Origin: Ekhidna sp.
Lineage (GTDB): Bacteria > Bacteroidota > Bacteroidia > Cytophagales > Cyclobacteriaceae
DNA: 6,642 nucleotides
Assembly: GCA_013214445.1 (NCBI GenBank)
Contig: JABSPG010000229.1
Location: forward strand, 1 to 6,642
Reading direction: 5' to 3'
A program made the position numbers and the translations under genes. Below are positions 1 to 6,065 of this stretch, piece by piece (position 1 is the first letter of the stretch; every line of letters starts with the position of its first letter). Under the pieces are notes generated by a model that did not search any database, was not told the DNA's origin, and saw only the letters and a program-made list of their open reading frames with translations.

Positions 1-60
1 TACTTCCTTTTTGCCAGTTAGCGTATTCTTTAAATAGATTTCTGAATGTGATGCTTCCAA
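1..60 (-). CDS. cysS: Cysteinyl-tRNA synthetase, N-terminal fragment (cut by window edge)
   Basis: Only about 20 codons are present; the gene runs off the left edge. The reading frame downstream of the COG0523 gene contains YLKNTLTGKKEV, which matches the very conserved N-terminal beta-strand and loop of CysRS (typically Y-N-T-L-[TS]-x-K-K-E-x-F just before the VCGPTVY signature). CysRS charges tRNA-Cys in the cytoplasm and uses an active-site zinc to select cysteine. No ATG is available in frame; the best start is a TTG at 60-58, preceded by a purine-rich stretch, giving a 29-base gap to the upstream stop at 90. The position right after a zinc metallochaperone suggests a second, zinc-limitation copy of cysS rather than the housekeeping one; that part is inference. 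The HIGH, KMSKS and zinc-ligand motifs lie outside the window, so intactness cannot be judged. Confidence 0.6.
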   Translation of the reverse strand, partial: MEASHSEIYLKNTLTGKKEV

Positions 61-89
61 TAGTGATCTATTTTTCTTTCTTATCTTAA

Positions 90-1307
90 TTAAGAAAACC
101 TGGGGATAGGCCAATGATCCTTGAATCCATCCCTCCAAAATCCTGTGGCTAGCTCCTCCTCATTACTTAAACAACTGTCAAGATCCGCTCGGATGGCCTC
201 TTCATCCATATCCTGACCGATAAAAACGATCTCATTCTTTCTGTCACCAAAAGTCTTATCCCATCCAGCTTCGATCTCCTGCTGATTTTCGATAAAACCA
301 GCATACTGCGTCCGCTGGTTAAATGGCATACTACTCCACCATACCCCTGCACTGTCCGCCTTAAGCGAACCTCCTGCTTGCCCCCAGATTAAAGCCTGTT
401 CAGGTCGGGAAGCCATCCAAAAAAGACCTTTACTTCTAATTATTGTATTCGGGAATTTGTCCTGAACAAAACCAAAAAACCTGACGGGATCAAACGGCTT
501 TCTGCTTCTGTATTCAAATGAGCCAATACCATATTCTTCTGTTTCAGGGGTGTGCTCTTCCTTATTTAGCTCTTCTAGCCAGCCAGCACTTTGCTCTGCT
601 TCCTCAAAATCAAAAAGCCCTGTATTCAATATTTCTTTGGCCTCCACTTTGCTATACGACGACTCAATAATCTTCGCACTTGGATTAAGTTTTTTGATTG
701 TGGACCTAAGTACACCAAGTGTTTCTTTACTCACAAGATCAGCCTTATTGAGAATAATTACATTAGCAAACTCAACCTGATCTGTTAGCAGATTTACAAT
801 GGTTCGATCATCGCCTTCCATATCTGTAAGCTCACGATCCATCAATTTTTCCGGACTTCCAAAGTCTTTAAAGAAATTAAAGGCATCCACTACCGTGACC
901 ATGGTGTCGATGTAGCTAAATTTTGATAGATCAATCCCATTCTCTTCATCTACAAAGCTGAACGTCTGAGCCACTGGAATCGGCTCACTGATACCGGTAC
1001 TCTCAATGAGTAAATAATCGAATCGATTCTCTTTGGCAAGCTTCTCTACTTCTACCATTAAGTCCTCGCGAAGTGTACAGCAGATGCAGCCATTACTCAT
1101 CTCCACTAGCTTTTCCTCTGTCCTGGAGAGTGTATTTTCGTTTTTCACCAAGTCAGCATCGACATTCACCTCACTCATGTCATTTACAATAACAGCCACT
1201 TTCAGACCTTCTTTGTTATGAAGGACATGATTTAGTAAGGTTGTTTTTCCTGCACCGAGGAATCCACTAAGAACAGTTACTGGTAGTTTATTATCTTTCG
1301 TCAACAT
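90..1307 (-). CDS. zigA: COG0523 zinc metallochaperone GTPase (ZigA/ZagA-YciC type)
   Basis: A 405-residue G3E-family P-loop GTPase thought to hand zinc to client enzymes in the cytoplasm during zinc starvation. Visible motifs: Walker [10 protein letters not shown] at residues 15-23, the metal-binding CxCC motif (GCICC, Cys74, Cys76, Cys77), ESTG at 102-105 (G3 region) and the NKAD guanine-specificity motif at 187-190. A CobW C-terminal domain spans roughly 258-385. The segment [13 protein letters not shown] after Walker A, the length near 400 and the W-P-I-P-type C-terminus fit the zinc-linked subgroup (B. subtilis YciC/ZagA, Acinetobacter ZigA) rather than CobW, HypB or nitrile hydratase activators. 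No His-rich loop is seen. The ATG at 1307 puts Walker A close to the N-terminus, as usual. It lies 66 bases after hisI and 29 bases before the cysS fragment. The family call is secure; the zinc subtype is likely; exact orthology to ZigA is not proven. Confidence 0.92.
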   Translation of the reverse strand: MLTKDNKLPVTVLSGFLGAGKTTLLNHVLHNKEGLKVAVIVNDMSEVNVDADLVKNENTLSRTEEKLVEMSNGCICCTLREDLMVEVEKLAKENRFDYLLIESTGISEPIPVAQTFSFVDEENGIDLSKFSYIDTMVTVVDAFNFFKDFGSPEKLMDRELTDMEGDDRTIVNLLTDQVEFANVIILNKADLVSKETLGVLRSTIKKLNPSAKIIESSYSKVEAKEILNTGLFDFEEAEQSAGWLEELNKEEHTPETEEYGIGSFEYRSRKPFDPVRFFGFVQDKFPNTIIRSKGLFWMASRPEQALIWGQAGGSLKADSAGVWWSSMPFNQRTQYAGFIENQQEIEAGWDKTFGDRKNEIVFIGQDMDEEAIRADLDSCLSNEEELATGFWRDGFKDHWPIPRFS

Positions 1308-1373
1308 CTTTTATAGTCTTTTTTAAATAAAATCTCACACTCTATCTCTAGGTCAAAGAGCCATACCCAAAGG

Positions 1374-1796
1374 CTACTTCATTTCGTCAATAAACTGTAG
1401 GTCTTTCTTTTGTAGGTCTAGCTGCCGATAAAAACAAGCCTTTCGATGCTTACCATCTTCTTGAAATGTATGACAGACCCCATCTCCTTGCAGAGTAACT
1501 TGATAAACAAATGCATCTTGGTCACAATCAACCAAAATATTGTCAATTGTCAAAAGATCCCCTGAGGTCTCTCCTTTCACCCAAAGCCTGTTCCGCGATG
1601 TACTCCAAAAAGTGGCAAGTCTTGTCGCTATTGTCTTGTTCAGTGCTTCCTCATTTATAGAAGCTAACATTAGCAACTGCCCAGTACTAGACTCTTGAAC
1701 GGCAACAGGCAGCAATCCTCCTCTTTTTTTGAACTGAGGAGAAAATGACAACCCCTCCTCTAGATCTATAGCAGTCAGATTAGTGTCTAAATTCAT
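1374..1796 (-). CDS. hisI: Phosphoribosyl-AMP cyclohydrolase, stand-alone paralogue with insertion
   Basis: A 140-residue cyclohydrolase that opens the purine ring of PR-AMP, the third step of histidine synthesis; the enzyme uses zinc and magnesium. Signatures: MLASINEEAL (45-52 region; family MLAYMNxEAL), FWSTSRNRLW (63-72), KGETSGD (74-80) and DCDQDA (90-95), which holds zinc ligand Cys91 and Mg-binding Asp residues. The other two zinc ligands are Cys108 (in VCHT) and Cys121 (in ACFYR). The usual CHTGxxSCFYR spaces these two cysteines by 7; here they are 13 apart, so six residues (including Gly, Lys, His, Arg) are inserted and the CHTG glycine is replaced. There is no HisE domain and no other his gene nearby, so this is probably a second copy outside the his operon. 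Its ATG overlaps the yidD stop in an ATGA (1793-1796), implying translational coupling. Zinc-linked HisI paralogues near COG0523 genes are known; that this copy works under low zinc is inference. Confidence 0.9.
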   Translation of the reverse strand: MNLDTNLTAIDLEEGLSFSPQFKKRGGLLPVAVQESSTGQLLMLASINEEALNKTIATRLATFWSTSRNRLWVKGETSGDLLTIDNILVDCDQDAFVYQVTLQGDGVCHTFQEDGKHRKACFYRQLDLQKKDLQFIDEMK

Positions 1797-2032
1797 TTAA
1801 GTTTTTTTCTTTCGGGGACAGGATCATATCCATGCGTACCCCAAGGGTGACATCTTGAAAGTCGCTTTACTCCTAGCATTACTCCTTTTCCTAGTCCCCA
1901 TTCCTTAATCGCCTCAATCATGTATTGCGAACAGGTAGGCTGATGGCGGCAAGAAGACGGGAAGTATGGCGAAATACCTATTTGATAAAATCGGACTAAC
2001 CCTAAAACGATATATTTCAGTATTCGTATCAA
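1793..2032 (-). CDS. yidD: YidD family membrane protein insertion efficiency factor
   Basis: A 79-residue YidD homologue. YidD is a small membrane-associated protein that assists YidC-dependent insertion of inner-membrane proteins. Diagnostic features: an amphipathic/hydrophobic N-terminus (residues 1-16), YQIGISPYFPSSCRHQPTCS around 16-35, Y-x-x-EA (37-41), the K-R-L-S-RCHPWG segment (57-66) and a terminal DPVP. The three conserved cysteines are present, and the length is normal for the family. The chosen start is a TTG at 2032-2030; in frame upstream there is only a CTG and an ATT before a TAG at 2062-2060, so no ATG start exists. The stop overlaps the hisI start by four bases. The gene is usually found in the rpmH-rnpA-yidD-yidC cluster; its place here, inside a probable zinc operon, is unusual and may mean a second copy. 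Function within this operon is unknown. Confidence 0.9.
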   Translation of the reverse strand: MIRILKYIVLGLVRFYQIGISPYFPSSCRHQPTCSQYMIEAIKEWGLGKGVMLGVKRLSRCHPWGTHGYDPVPERKKLK

Positions 2033-2066
2033 CAGCTTAATTGTGTAAAGTCTTCCATCCTAACCA

Positions 2067-2690
2067 TTAATAATTAAGAAATTTAGTGGTATCAATACGT
2101 AACAGAATTCTCTTCCCTCTACTTTCTTCAATACTAGGACTTCTATGCAACACCGGTCGAGTTCCTTCCTTAGGATAAATTGCTCCCTTCAAAATCAGAA
2201 CCGAGCCCTCCTTTGCTTCTTGAATATGGTCCCTATCAAGCACTAACGATTCATCTTCTTCTGCTTCCCTACTTACGTTATCCTCAGTCAACCACAAGGT
2301 ACCACGCCCTTTATAAGTACATAGCATTCGTAAATCATTAATATCAGTATGAAACTTCCTGCACATATTGCTACTGACTGTTGCAAAATACAACCTAAAC
2401 TCACTGGATTCGCTTACCTCTTTAAATGAATGGAGAAGCTTTTGCAGATCTTCAACCACCAAAGGAGTACCAACCAGCTCGGGTTCCTCAGAAATTTCTC
2501 GAGTAATATCTTCTACAGTTCCACTAAATCGAAATTCGAAATCCCGTTGAATTAACAACTCCAACTCACTTTCTAAGGAAGAGGTATCTCGTTCATTAAT
2601 TACAATATTGATATCTTCCTGATGGATAGAAGAGAAAACCTCAAAATTATCACCGATTACCCAATTTTTCGTTTTGGTTTCAAGACTCAT
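2067..2690 (-). CDS. DUF1826 domain protein, uncharacterised; oxygenase-like motif pattern
   Basis: A 207-residue soluble protein without signal peptide or membrane segment. The C-terminal half carries motifs I recognise as the DUF1826 family: CRKFHTD (110-116), LCTYKGRGTLWL (123-134), VLILKG (164-169) and LHRSP (181-185), followed by the basic, beta-like KRILLRID. The function of the family is not known; from memory, members often sit beside zinc-linked COG0523 genes. I note that His114-x-Asp116, distal His182 and a downstream Arg (191 or 194) are laid out like the metal-binding HxD...H and co-substrate Arg of Fe(II)/2-oxoglutarate-type double-stranded beta-helix enzymes; this is an inference from motif order only. 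The N-terminal 100 residues are acidic and variable. It lies 33 bases after merC and 34 bases before yidD, so it is very likely co-transcribed. The start is the ATG at 2690. Confidence 0.8.
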   Translation of the reverse strand: MSLETKTKNWVIGDNFEVFSSIHQEDINIVINERDTSSLESELELLIQRDFEFRFSGTVEDITREISEEPELVGTPLVVEDLQKLLHSFKEVSESSEFRLYFATVSSNMCRKFHTDINDLRMLCTYKGRGTLWLTEDNVSREAEEDESLVLDRDHIQEAKEGSVLILKGAIYPKEGTRPVLHRSPSIEESRGKRILLRIDTTKFLNY

Positions 2691-2723
2691 CTGTAGGTAC
2701 TAATTTCAACAGGATCAACTTTA

Positions 2724-3104
2724 TTACACTCTTGCCTGTCTTATCAAATTCCAATTGACAATATGAGCAATAGCAATAGCAAATCCTCCGCTAGAAGTAA
2801 ATAGCATTTCTTGCCACTCTCCCTCCAGCAACTGACCAGCGAGGATCAGGCCAAATCCTAGCATAGCGATCATCAACGCACCATATCTTCTATGTGTTCG
2901 ATAACTACCCAACAATGAACTCGTAGCAATGAATAAGCTTAGGATAATCATACCAATTTCTATCCAATGATTATCCAGAAACTGAAGGCCAGCTAAAGGT
3001 GCGAGCGTAAGCAAGAATGGTAGCGCAGCACAGTGAATAGCGCAAAGCAGCGAAGCACTAAATCCCACAAAATCAAGGTTCCAGCTTACAAATTGATTCT
3101 TCAT
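2724..3104 (-). CDS. MerC-domain small membrane protein, possible metal transporter
   Basis: A 126-residue integral inner-membrane protein with four predicted membrane segments (about 11-40 in the first hydrophobic block, 47-65, 75-92, 100-119). The first helix carries CAIHC (Cys21, His24, Cys25), the paired-cysteine signature of MerC-type proteins; classic MerC moves Hg(II) across the membrane. The C-terminal end has His114 and Asn117 like the H-x-x-N of MerC-domain proteins but lacks the cysteines sometimes found beyond it. There is no merR, merA, merT or merP nearby, so mercury resistance is unlikely; with a COG0523 chaperone and zinc-enzyme paralogues downstream, a role in zinc or another soft metal is the better guess. 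It is the first gene of the group, starting at the ATG at 3104, 24 bases downstream of a promoter-like -7 box and just downstream of the 9-3-9 palindrome. Confidence 0.85.
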   Translation of the reverse strand: MKNQFVSWNLDFVGFSASLLCAIHCAALPFLLTLAPLAGLQFLDNHWIEIGMIILSLFIATSSLLGSYRTHRRYGALMIAMLGFGLILAGQLLEGEWQEMLFTSSGGFAIAIAHIVNWNLIRQARV

Positions 3105-3128
3105 TGATTCTTCTCTAATTTATTGTCA

Positions 3129-3136
3129 CAAATATA
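3129..3136 (-). promoter_or_regulatory. Candidate -7 box of the merC operon promoter
   Basis: On the minus strand this reads TATATTTG, a perfect match to the Bacteroidota -7 consensus TAnnTTTG. It lies 24 bases before the merC ATG, leaving a short leader. No TTG is found at the expected 17-23 base distance upstream; that space is filled by the palindrome at 3143-3163, so the -33 contact is degenerate. Confidence 0.55.
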
Positions 3137-3142
3137 ATTACC

Positions 3143-3163
3143 AAATGCAACACAGTTGCATTT
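3143..3163. promoter_or_regulatory. Perfect 9-3-9 palindrome, candidate Zur-type operator
   Basis: The half-sites AAATGCAAC (3143-3151) and GTTGCATTT (3155-3163) are exact reverse complements separated by three bases. The element begins six bases upstream of the merC -7 box and covers the region where RNA polymerase would contact the -33 element, the position of a repressor site. Size and symmetry fit a Fur-superfamily dimer site. Since the genes controlled include a zinc COG0523 GTPase and copies of zinc enzymes, Zur is the best candidate regulator; this is inference, because no regulator gene is in the window. It is not a Rho-independent terminator for the upstream phosphoesterase: no T-tract follows on the minus strand. 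Confidence 0.65.
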
Positions 3164-3235
3164 ATAAAAGTGCAAAAAATATTACCAGAGAAGTACTTTT
3201 CTTCAGAAATGGACTCAACCTGTCAGCTAGACAAC

Positions 3236-4564
3236 TTATTGTCCCTGCTTTTGTATCAACTGTTTTTTGCCTGTGGCGAAATTCTTCTTGATTACAGCTC
3301 GATCATATAAGGTTCCTATTGCAGTGTAGGCTTCATACGTAAGCTCTGAATCTGCAATGGTGATAATCTGAAAAAACTGAGTTTGCTCGGCAGAGTTGTC
3401 CAGCTGATATCCTTGACTCTCATAAGACTTAAGTTGATCGGTATCTAACTCATACTGTTTTGGACCACTAACAGAAGTCACATAAACAGTTCCAAGCTCC
3501 TCCTCTCCAGTTGCATTGGTTGTTCTAACGGGAACATGGCCTCTAGCATAGGTATGGTCATGTCCATTCAGTACCAAATCCACGTTGTATTTATCTAATA
3601 TTGGCTTCCATACTTCTCTGGCATACTTAAAATCACGTCCCTCTGCTGGCGAAAAAACAGAGTGATGACACACTACTATGTTCCATTTTGCATCACTTCC
3701 TGCAAGTTGCTCTTCAAGATATTTGGTCTGCTCCTCCAATAAATGATTCGAATTAAGTGTAATAATTCTAATGTCCTGATAGTCAGTAGTGTAAACCGTT
3801 TCATGAAGTTCCTCTGGCAAATCACCTTCGACAGGAAGAGTAAATTGCGGTTTCCATTGAATACTCAGCTTTCTTGGCTCATCCTGAAAAACTGGCCAAA
3901 ACTCATGATTTCCGACCACAGGAATTGCTGTCCACTGACGATGAATAAATCCTCCTGCTTCATACCATTCCGCCCATTCCACATCTCTATGCGCATTATT
4001 TATCAAATCCCCAGCATGAATCACAAATGAAGCGTTTGGGGCTAGCTGATAGGCCTTACGAATGACTCGTGACCAATGCTGGAGCACCTCATTTTGAGCA
4101 TCACCAAAATACACCAGCTGCGTCGGAGCGTACCCCGATTTCGCTGTTTTAAATTCTATCCATTCTGACCAGTGTTTGTCGCCATCTCCTACACGGTAGA
4201 CATATTGCGTATCTGCCTCTAGGCCTTCAAAAACAACACTGTGATAGTTTACTCTCAGGCTCCTGTTTGCTTTGTACTGACCTAGATCGAATTGTTCCGA
4301 CTTTGCAGTATAAGAATCAGCTTCAGCGGTGAATTTCGAATTCACTGTTGCTTTGGCTATTTGAGCTACTGCATTTTCAATAGTCGTATCAGTCCGCCAG
4401 GTTACAGCTCTGGTAGTACTCGGGTCTCCAAGAAAGGTTAAGATGATTCTATCCGGATCTTTACTTGGTATTTCCCAATGATGCAGACCATCATATAGAT
4501 GTTGTGCAAAAACCTGAACTGCAACAAATGCAATACAAATTAATGCTAGAAGATTTTTAGTCAT
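3236..4564 (-). CDS. Secreted purple-acid-phosphatase-like metallophosphoesterase
   Basis: A 442-residue exported phosphoesterase. Residues 1-20 form a signal peptide with a likely signal-peptidase-I cut after VFA (20/21). Residues about 35-140 resemble the fibronectin-III-like N-terminal domain of purple acid phosphatases, and about 148-340 the calcineurin-like domain. Metal-site motifs in order: FGDAQ (153-157), HAGDLINN (183-190), GNHE (218-221), VCHHS (298-302) and NGHDHTYARG (333-342). The tyrosine of the PAP motif GDxxY, which binds Fe(III) and gives the purple colour, is Asn189 here, so a true purple centre is doubtful; a different dinuclear metal pair is likely. The substrate cannot be told from the sequence; phosphomonoesters or diesters in the periplasm or outside are plausible. 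No type-IX C-terminal sorting domain is seen. It lies 27 bases after folE, probably in the same transcript. The start is the ATG at 4564, directly followed by the signal peptide. Confidence 0.9.
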   Translation of the reverse strand: MTKNLLALICIAFVAVQVFAQHLYDGLHHWEIPSKDPDRIILTFLGDPSTTRAVTWRTDTTIENAVAQIAKATVNSKFTAEADSYTAKSEQFDLGQYKANRSLRVNYHSVVFEGLEADTQYVYRVGDGDKHWSEWIEFKTAKSGYAPTQLVYFGDAQNEVLQHWSRVIRKAYQLAPNASFVIHAGDLINNAHRDVEWAEWYEAGGFIHRQWTAIPVVGNHEFWPVFQDEPRKLSIQWKPQFTLPVEGDLPEELHETVYTTDYQDIRIITLNSNHLLEEQTKYLEEQLAGSDAKWNIVVCHHSVFSPAEGRDFKYAREVWKPILDKYNVDLVLNGHDHTYARGHVPVRTTNATGEEELGTVYVTSVSGPKQYELDTDQLKSYESQGYQLDNSAEQTQFFQIITIADSELTYEAYTAIGTLYDRAVIKKNFATGKKQLIQKQGQ

Positions 4565-4591
4565 TATTGATTTTTTGGAATAAAGAGGATT

Positions 4592-5269
4592 TCAGAGTAA
4601 TTGGTAAAACTCATTTCTGAGCGCTTCATTCTCAAATTTGCCGCCATACTGCAGCGTACTTGTTCTACTTGTTTTGTCATTAACCCCACGGGTAGAAACA
4701 CAAGTATGCTCCGCTTCTACCACAACCATTACGTCTTCAGTTTGCAGCGCCTCAGTCAACTCGTTGAATATTTGCAAAGTCATTCGCTCCTGTACTTGTG
4801 GTCTTTTGCCGTAGTATTCTACAATACGATTAATCTTTGATATGCCGATCACCTTTCCTGAAGAGATATAAGCTACGTGTGCCCTCCCAACAATGGGTAG
4901 AAAATGATGTTCACATGCCGAAGAAAAAGTAATGTCTTTTTCTACCAACATTTTATCATACTGGTATTTATTATCAAATACAGATAAGGACGGTTTGTTT
5001 GCTGGGTTGAGACCATGAAACATTTCCTTGACGTACATCTTAGCAACCCTATATGGCGTACCTCTCAAAGAATCATCGGTCAGATCCAGACCCAACTCAT
5101 CCATAATCCCTGCAAAGAGTTTCTCAATATTATCGATCTTTTCTTTATCTGATTTTTTGAAAGCATCTGCTCTCATAGGTGTTTCCAAAGATCCAGAAAC
5201 ATGAGCTTCACCATTTAACTCATGGTTTAGTCGATCTTTTAACTGTATATCTTCTTCCTTCATATCCAT
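4592..5269 (-). CDS. folE: GTP cyclohydrolase I, zinc-dependent type IA
   Basis: A 225-residue enzyme that converts GTP to 7,8-dihydroneopterin triphosphate, the first step toward folate and other pterins. The catalytic domain spans about 42-225. Key motifs: TPYRVAKMY (71-79), FSSACEHHFLPIVG (115-128) with zinc ligands Cys119 and His122, GKVIGISKINRIVEYY (138-153), RPQVQER (156-162) and AEHTC (186-190), in which His188 matches the catalytic histidine and Cys190 is the third zinc ligand. All three ligands are kept, so this is the zinc-requiring IA form and not the metal-flexible IB (FolE2) form. The first about 40 residues are a polar extension, and the segment after STRGV (192-196) is Bacteroidota-like. 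The start ATG at 5269 has AAGAAGGG about 10 bases upstream, a fair ribosome site; a second ATG two codons later is possible. It lies 35 bases after dcd. Zinc-dependent FolE is a known client of COG0523 ZagA in Bacillus. Confidence 0.95.
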   Translation of the reverse strand: MDMKEEDIQLKDRLNHELNGEAHVSGSLETPMRADAFKKSDKEKIDNIEKLFAGIMDELGLDLTDDSLRGTPYRVAKMYVKEMFHGLNPANKPSLSVFDNKYQYDKMLVEKDITFSSACEHHFLPIVGRAHVAYISSGKVIGISKINRIVEYYGKRPQVQERMTLQIFNELTEALQTEDVMVVVEAEHTCVSTRGVNDKTSRTSTLQYGGKFENEALRNEFYQLL

Positions 5270-5304
5270 TTTTCTTGACCCTTCTTACTTAATCCGTCTA
5301 GTTC

Positions 5305-5826
5305 TTAATTTTCAAAATCCAAGTAAAGCTTACTTGCCTGTATACCTTCATTATTTTGATATTTGCCACTCTGGTAAATATCATATTCGCCATTAAGGTG
5401 GTGATAGTAGATCTGACAAATCTCGACTTCCGGATAGATAACCAAAGGTTGGACAACAAATATCTCAAGTGTCCAAAAACCATTGAATCCAACATCTCCA
5501 AAACCAGCTGTCACATGAACAAACATGCCCAATCTACCAATACTACTTCGTCCTTCTAACATGGGTACGAAGCTATCGGTTCGCGTATGCTCAATTGTTC
5601 TTCCCAGATACAGCTTATTTGGCTCCAGCTTTAATCCTGTTGGAGGTATGACGAGCTTTGAGGCCTTGTTTTCAACTTTCATATCAAGGACCTCATTATC
5701 GTAAACCATTAGTTCATCGTGAAGTCTTAAATTATAACTGTTCGGATTCAACTGATCCTCATTATAGGGAACGATATCAATGTCCTTTCCCATTCGCTTA
5801 GCTATTTCTAATCCGCTCAGTATCAT
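5305..5826 (-). CDS. dcd: dCTP deaminase family protein (deaminase or bifunctional deaminase/dUTPase)
   Basis: A 173-residue trimeric nucleotide enzyme of the dUTPase superfamily. It turns dCTP into dUTP (and, in bifunctional members, on to dUMP), feeding dTMP synthesis. Motifs: ILSGLEIAK at the N-terminus, LNPNSYNLRL (26-35), LEGRSSIGRLG (90-100), FVHVTAGFGDVGFNGFWTLE (102-121) holding the likely catalytic Glu121, and a C-terminal SGKYQNNEG (153-161) of the type that closes over the triphosphate. Length is slightly below E. coli Dcd (193). The AGFGD stretch in place of the E. coli AHRID is closer to Gram-positive and archaeal forms, some of which are bifunctional; the sequence alone does not settle which. 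It is the first gene of a dcd-folE-phosphoesterase group, with a promoter just upstream and the divergent VWA gene beyond. The start is the ATG at 5826. Confidence 0.93.
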   Translation of the reverse strand: MILSGLEIAKRMGKDIDIVPYNEDQLNPNSYNLRLHDELMVYDNEVLDMKVENKASKLVIPPTGLKLEPNKLYLGRTIEHTRTDSFVPMLEGRSSIGRLGMFVHVTAGFGDVGFNGFWTLEIFVVQPLVIYPEVEICQIYYHHLNGEYDIYQSGKYQNNEGIQASKLYLDFEN

Positions 5827-5851
5827 AGTTGTTTTTTGCTATATAAATGCG

Positions 5852-5881
5852 CAAAGCTATACTTAAACATAATAAATTCAA
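5852..5881 (-). promoter_or_regulatory. Bacteroidota-type promoter of dcd-folE
   Basis: On the minus strand a TTG at 5881-5879 (-33 element) and TAGCTTTG at 5859-5852 (-7 box, consensus TAnnTTTG) are separated by 19 bases, the preferred spacing for the primary sigma factor of this phylum. The -7 box ends 25 bases before the dcd ATG at 5826. Spacing and both elements fit, so this is the best promoter in the window. Confidence 0.65.
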
Positions 5882-5882
5882 T

Positions 5883-5935
5883 ATGGTTGCGCCTGTTGAG
5901 AGCGTTGAGAATGATCAAGAAAATGACACAACCAT
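5883..5935. repeat. Inverted repeat with internal tandem GTTGAGA units in divergent intergenic region
   Basis: ATGGTTG (5883-5889) and CAACCAT (5929-5935) are perfect 7-base inverted arms 39 bases apart. Between them GTTGAGA occurs twice, nine bases apart (5894-5900 and 5903-5909). The element lies immediately upstream of the dcd -33 box and between the two divergent genes, so it could bind a regulator; arms this short can also arise by chance. Confidence 0.25.
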
Positions 5936-6057
5936 TTTGCGGCTTATGACAAGAGAATTGCCCACTCAAACTACAACCTCTTCCCTATCAATTTTTGCGC
6001 TTATCCTTAAATTTTGTTAATCCATAAAAATCATTTCAAACCGTTCGTGCTATCTGT

Positions 6058-6065
6058 TAGATTTG
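6058..6065 (+). promoter_or_regulatory. Weak candidate -7 box for the batB-like gene
   Basis: TAGATTTG on the plus strand matches TAnnTTTG and ends 23 bases before the ATG at 6089, mirroring the spacing seen at dcd and merC. No TTG sits at the proper distance upstream, so confidence is limited. Confidence 0.35.

Noticed and set aside
2724..3104. Mercury resistance locus
   Set aside because: The MerC-like protein is alone; merR, merA, merT and merP are missing and the neighbours concern zinc and basic metabolism.
3164..3235. Possible terminator after the phosphoesterase (GAAG...CTTC stem near 3190-3206)
   Set aside because: Only a four-base stem can form and the T-run lies well downstream of it; it does not look like a Rho-independent terminator, so some read-through into the merC operon remains possible.
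5298..5559. Overlapping ORFs in other frames of dcd, and similar ones inside the COG0523, DUF1826, phosphoesterase and folE genes
   Set aside because: They lie wholly within strongly recognised genes, have no family resemblance and are reading-frame shadows.
5883..6020. A 45-codon plus-strand ORF beginning ATG GTT GCG between dcd and the batB-like gene
   Set aside because: Its composition is unremarkable, it has no recognisable motif or ribosome site, and its start lies in the inverted repeat and next to the dcd promoter. A chance ORF is the simpler reading.
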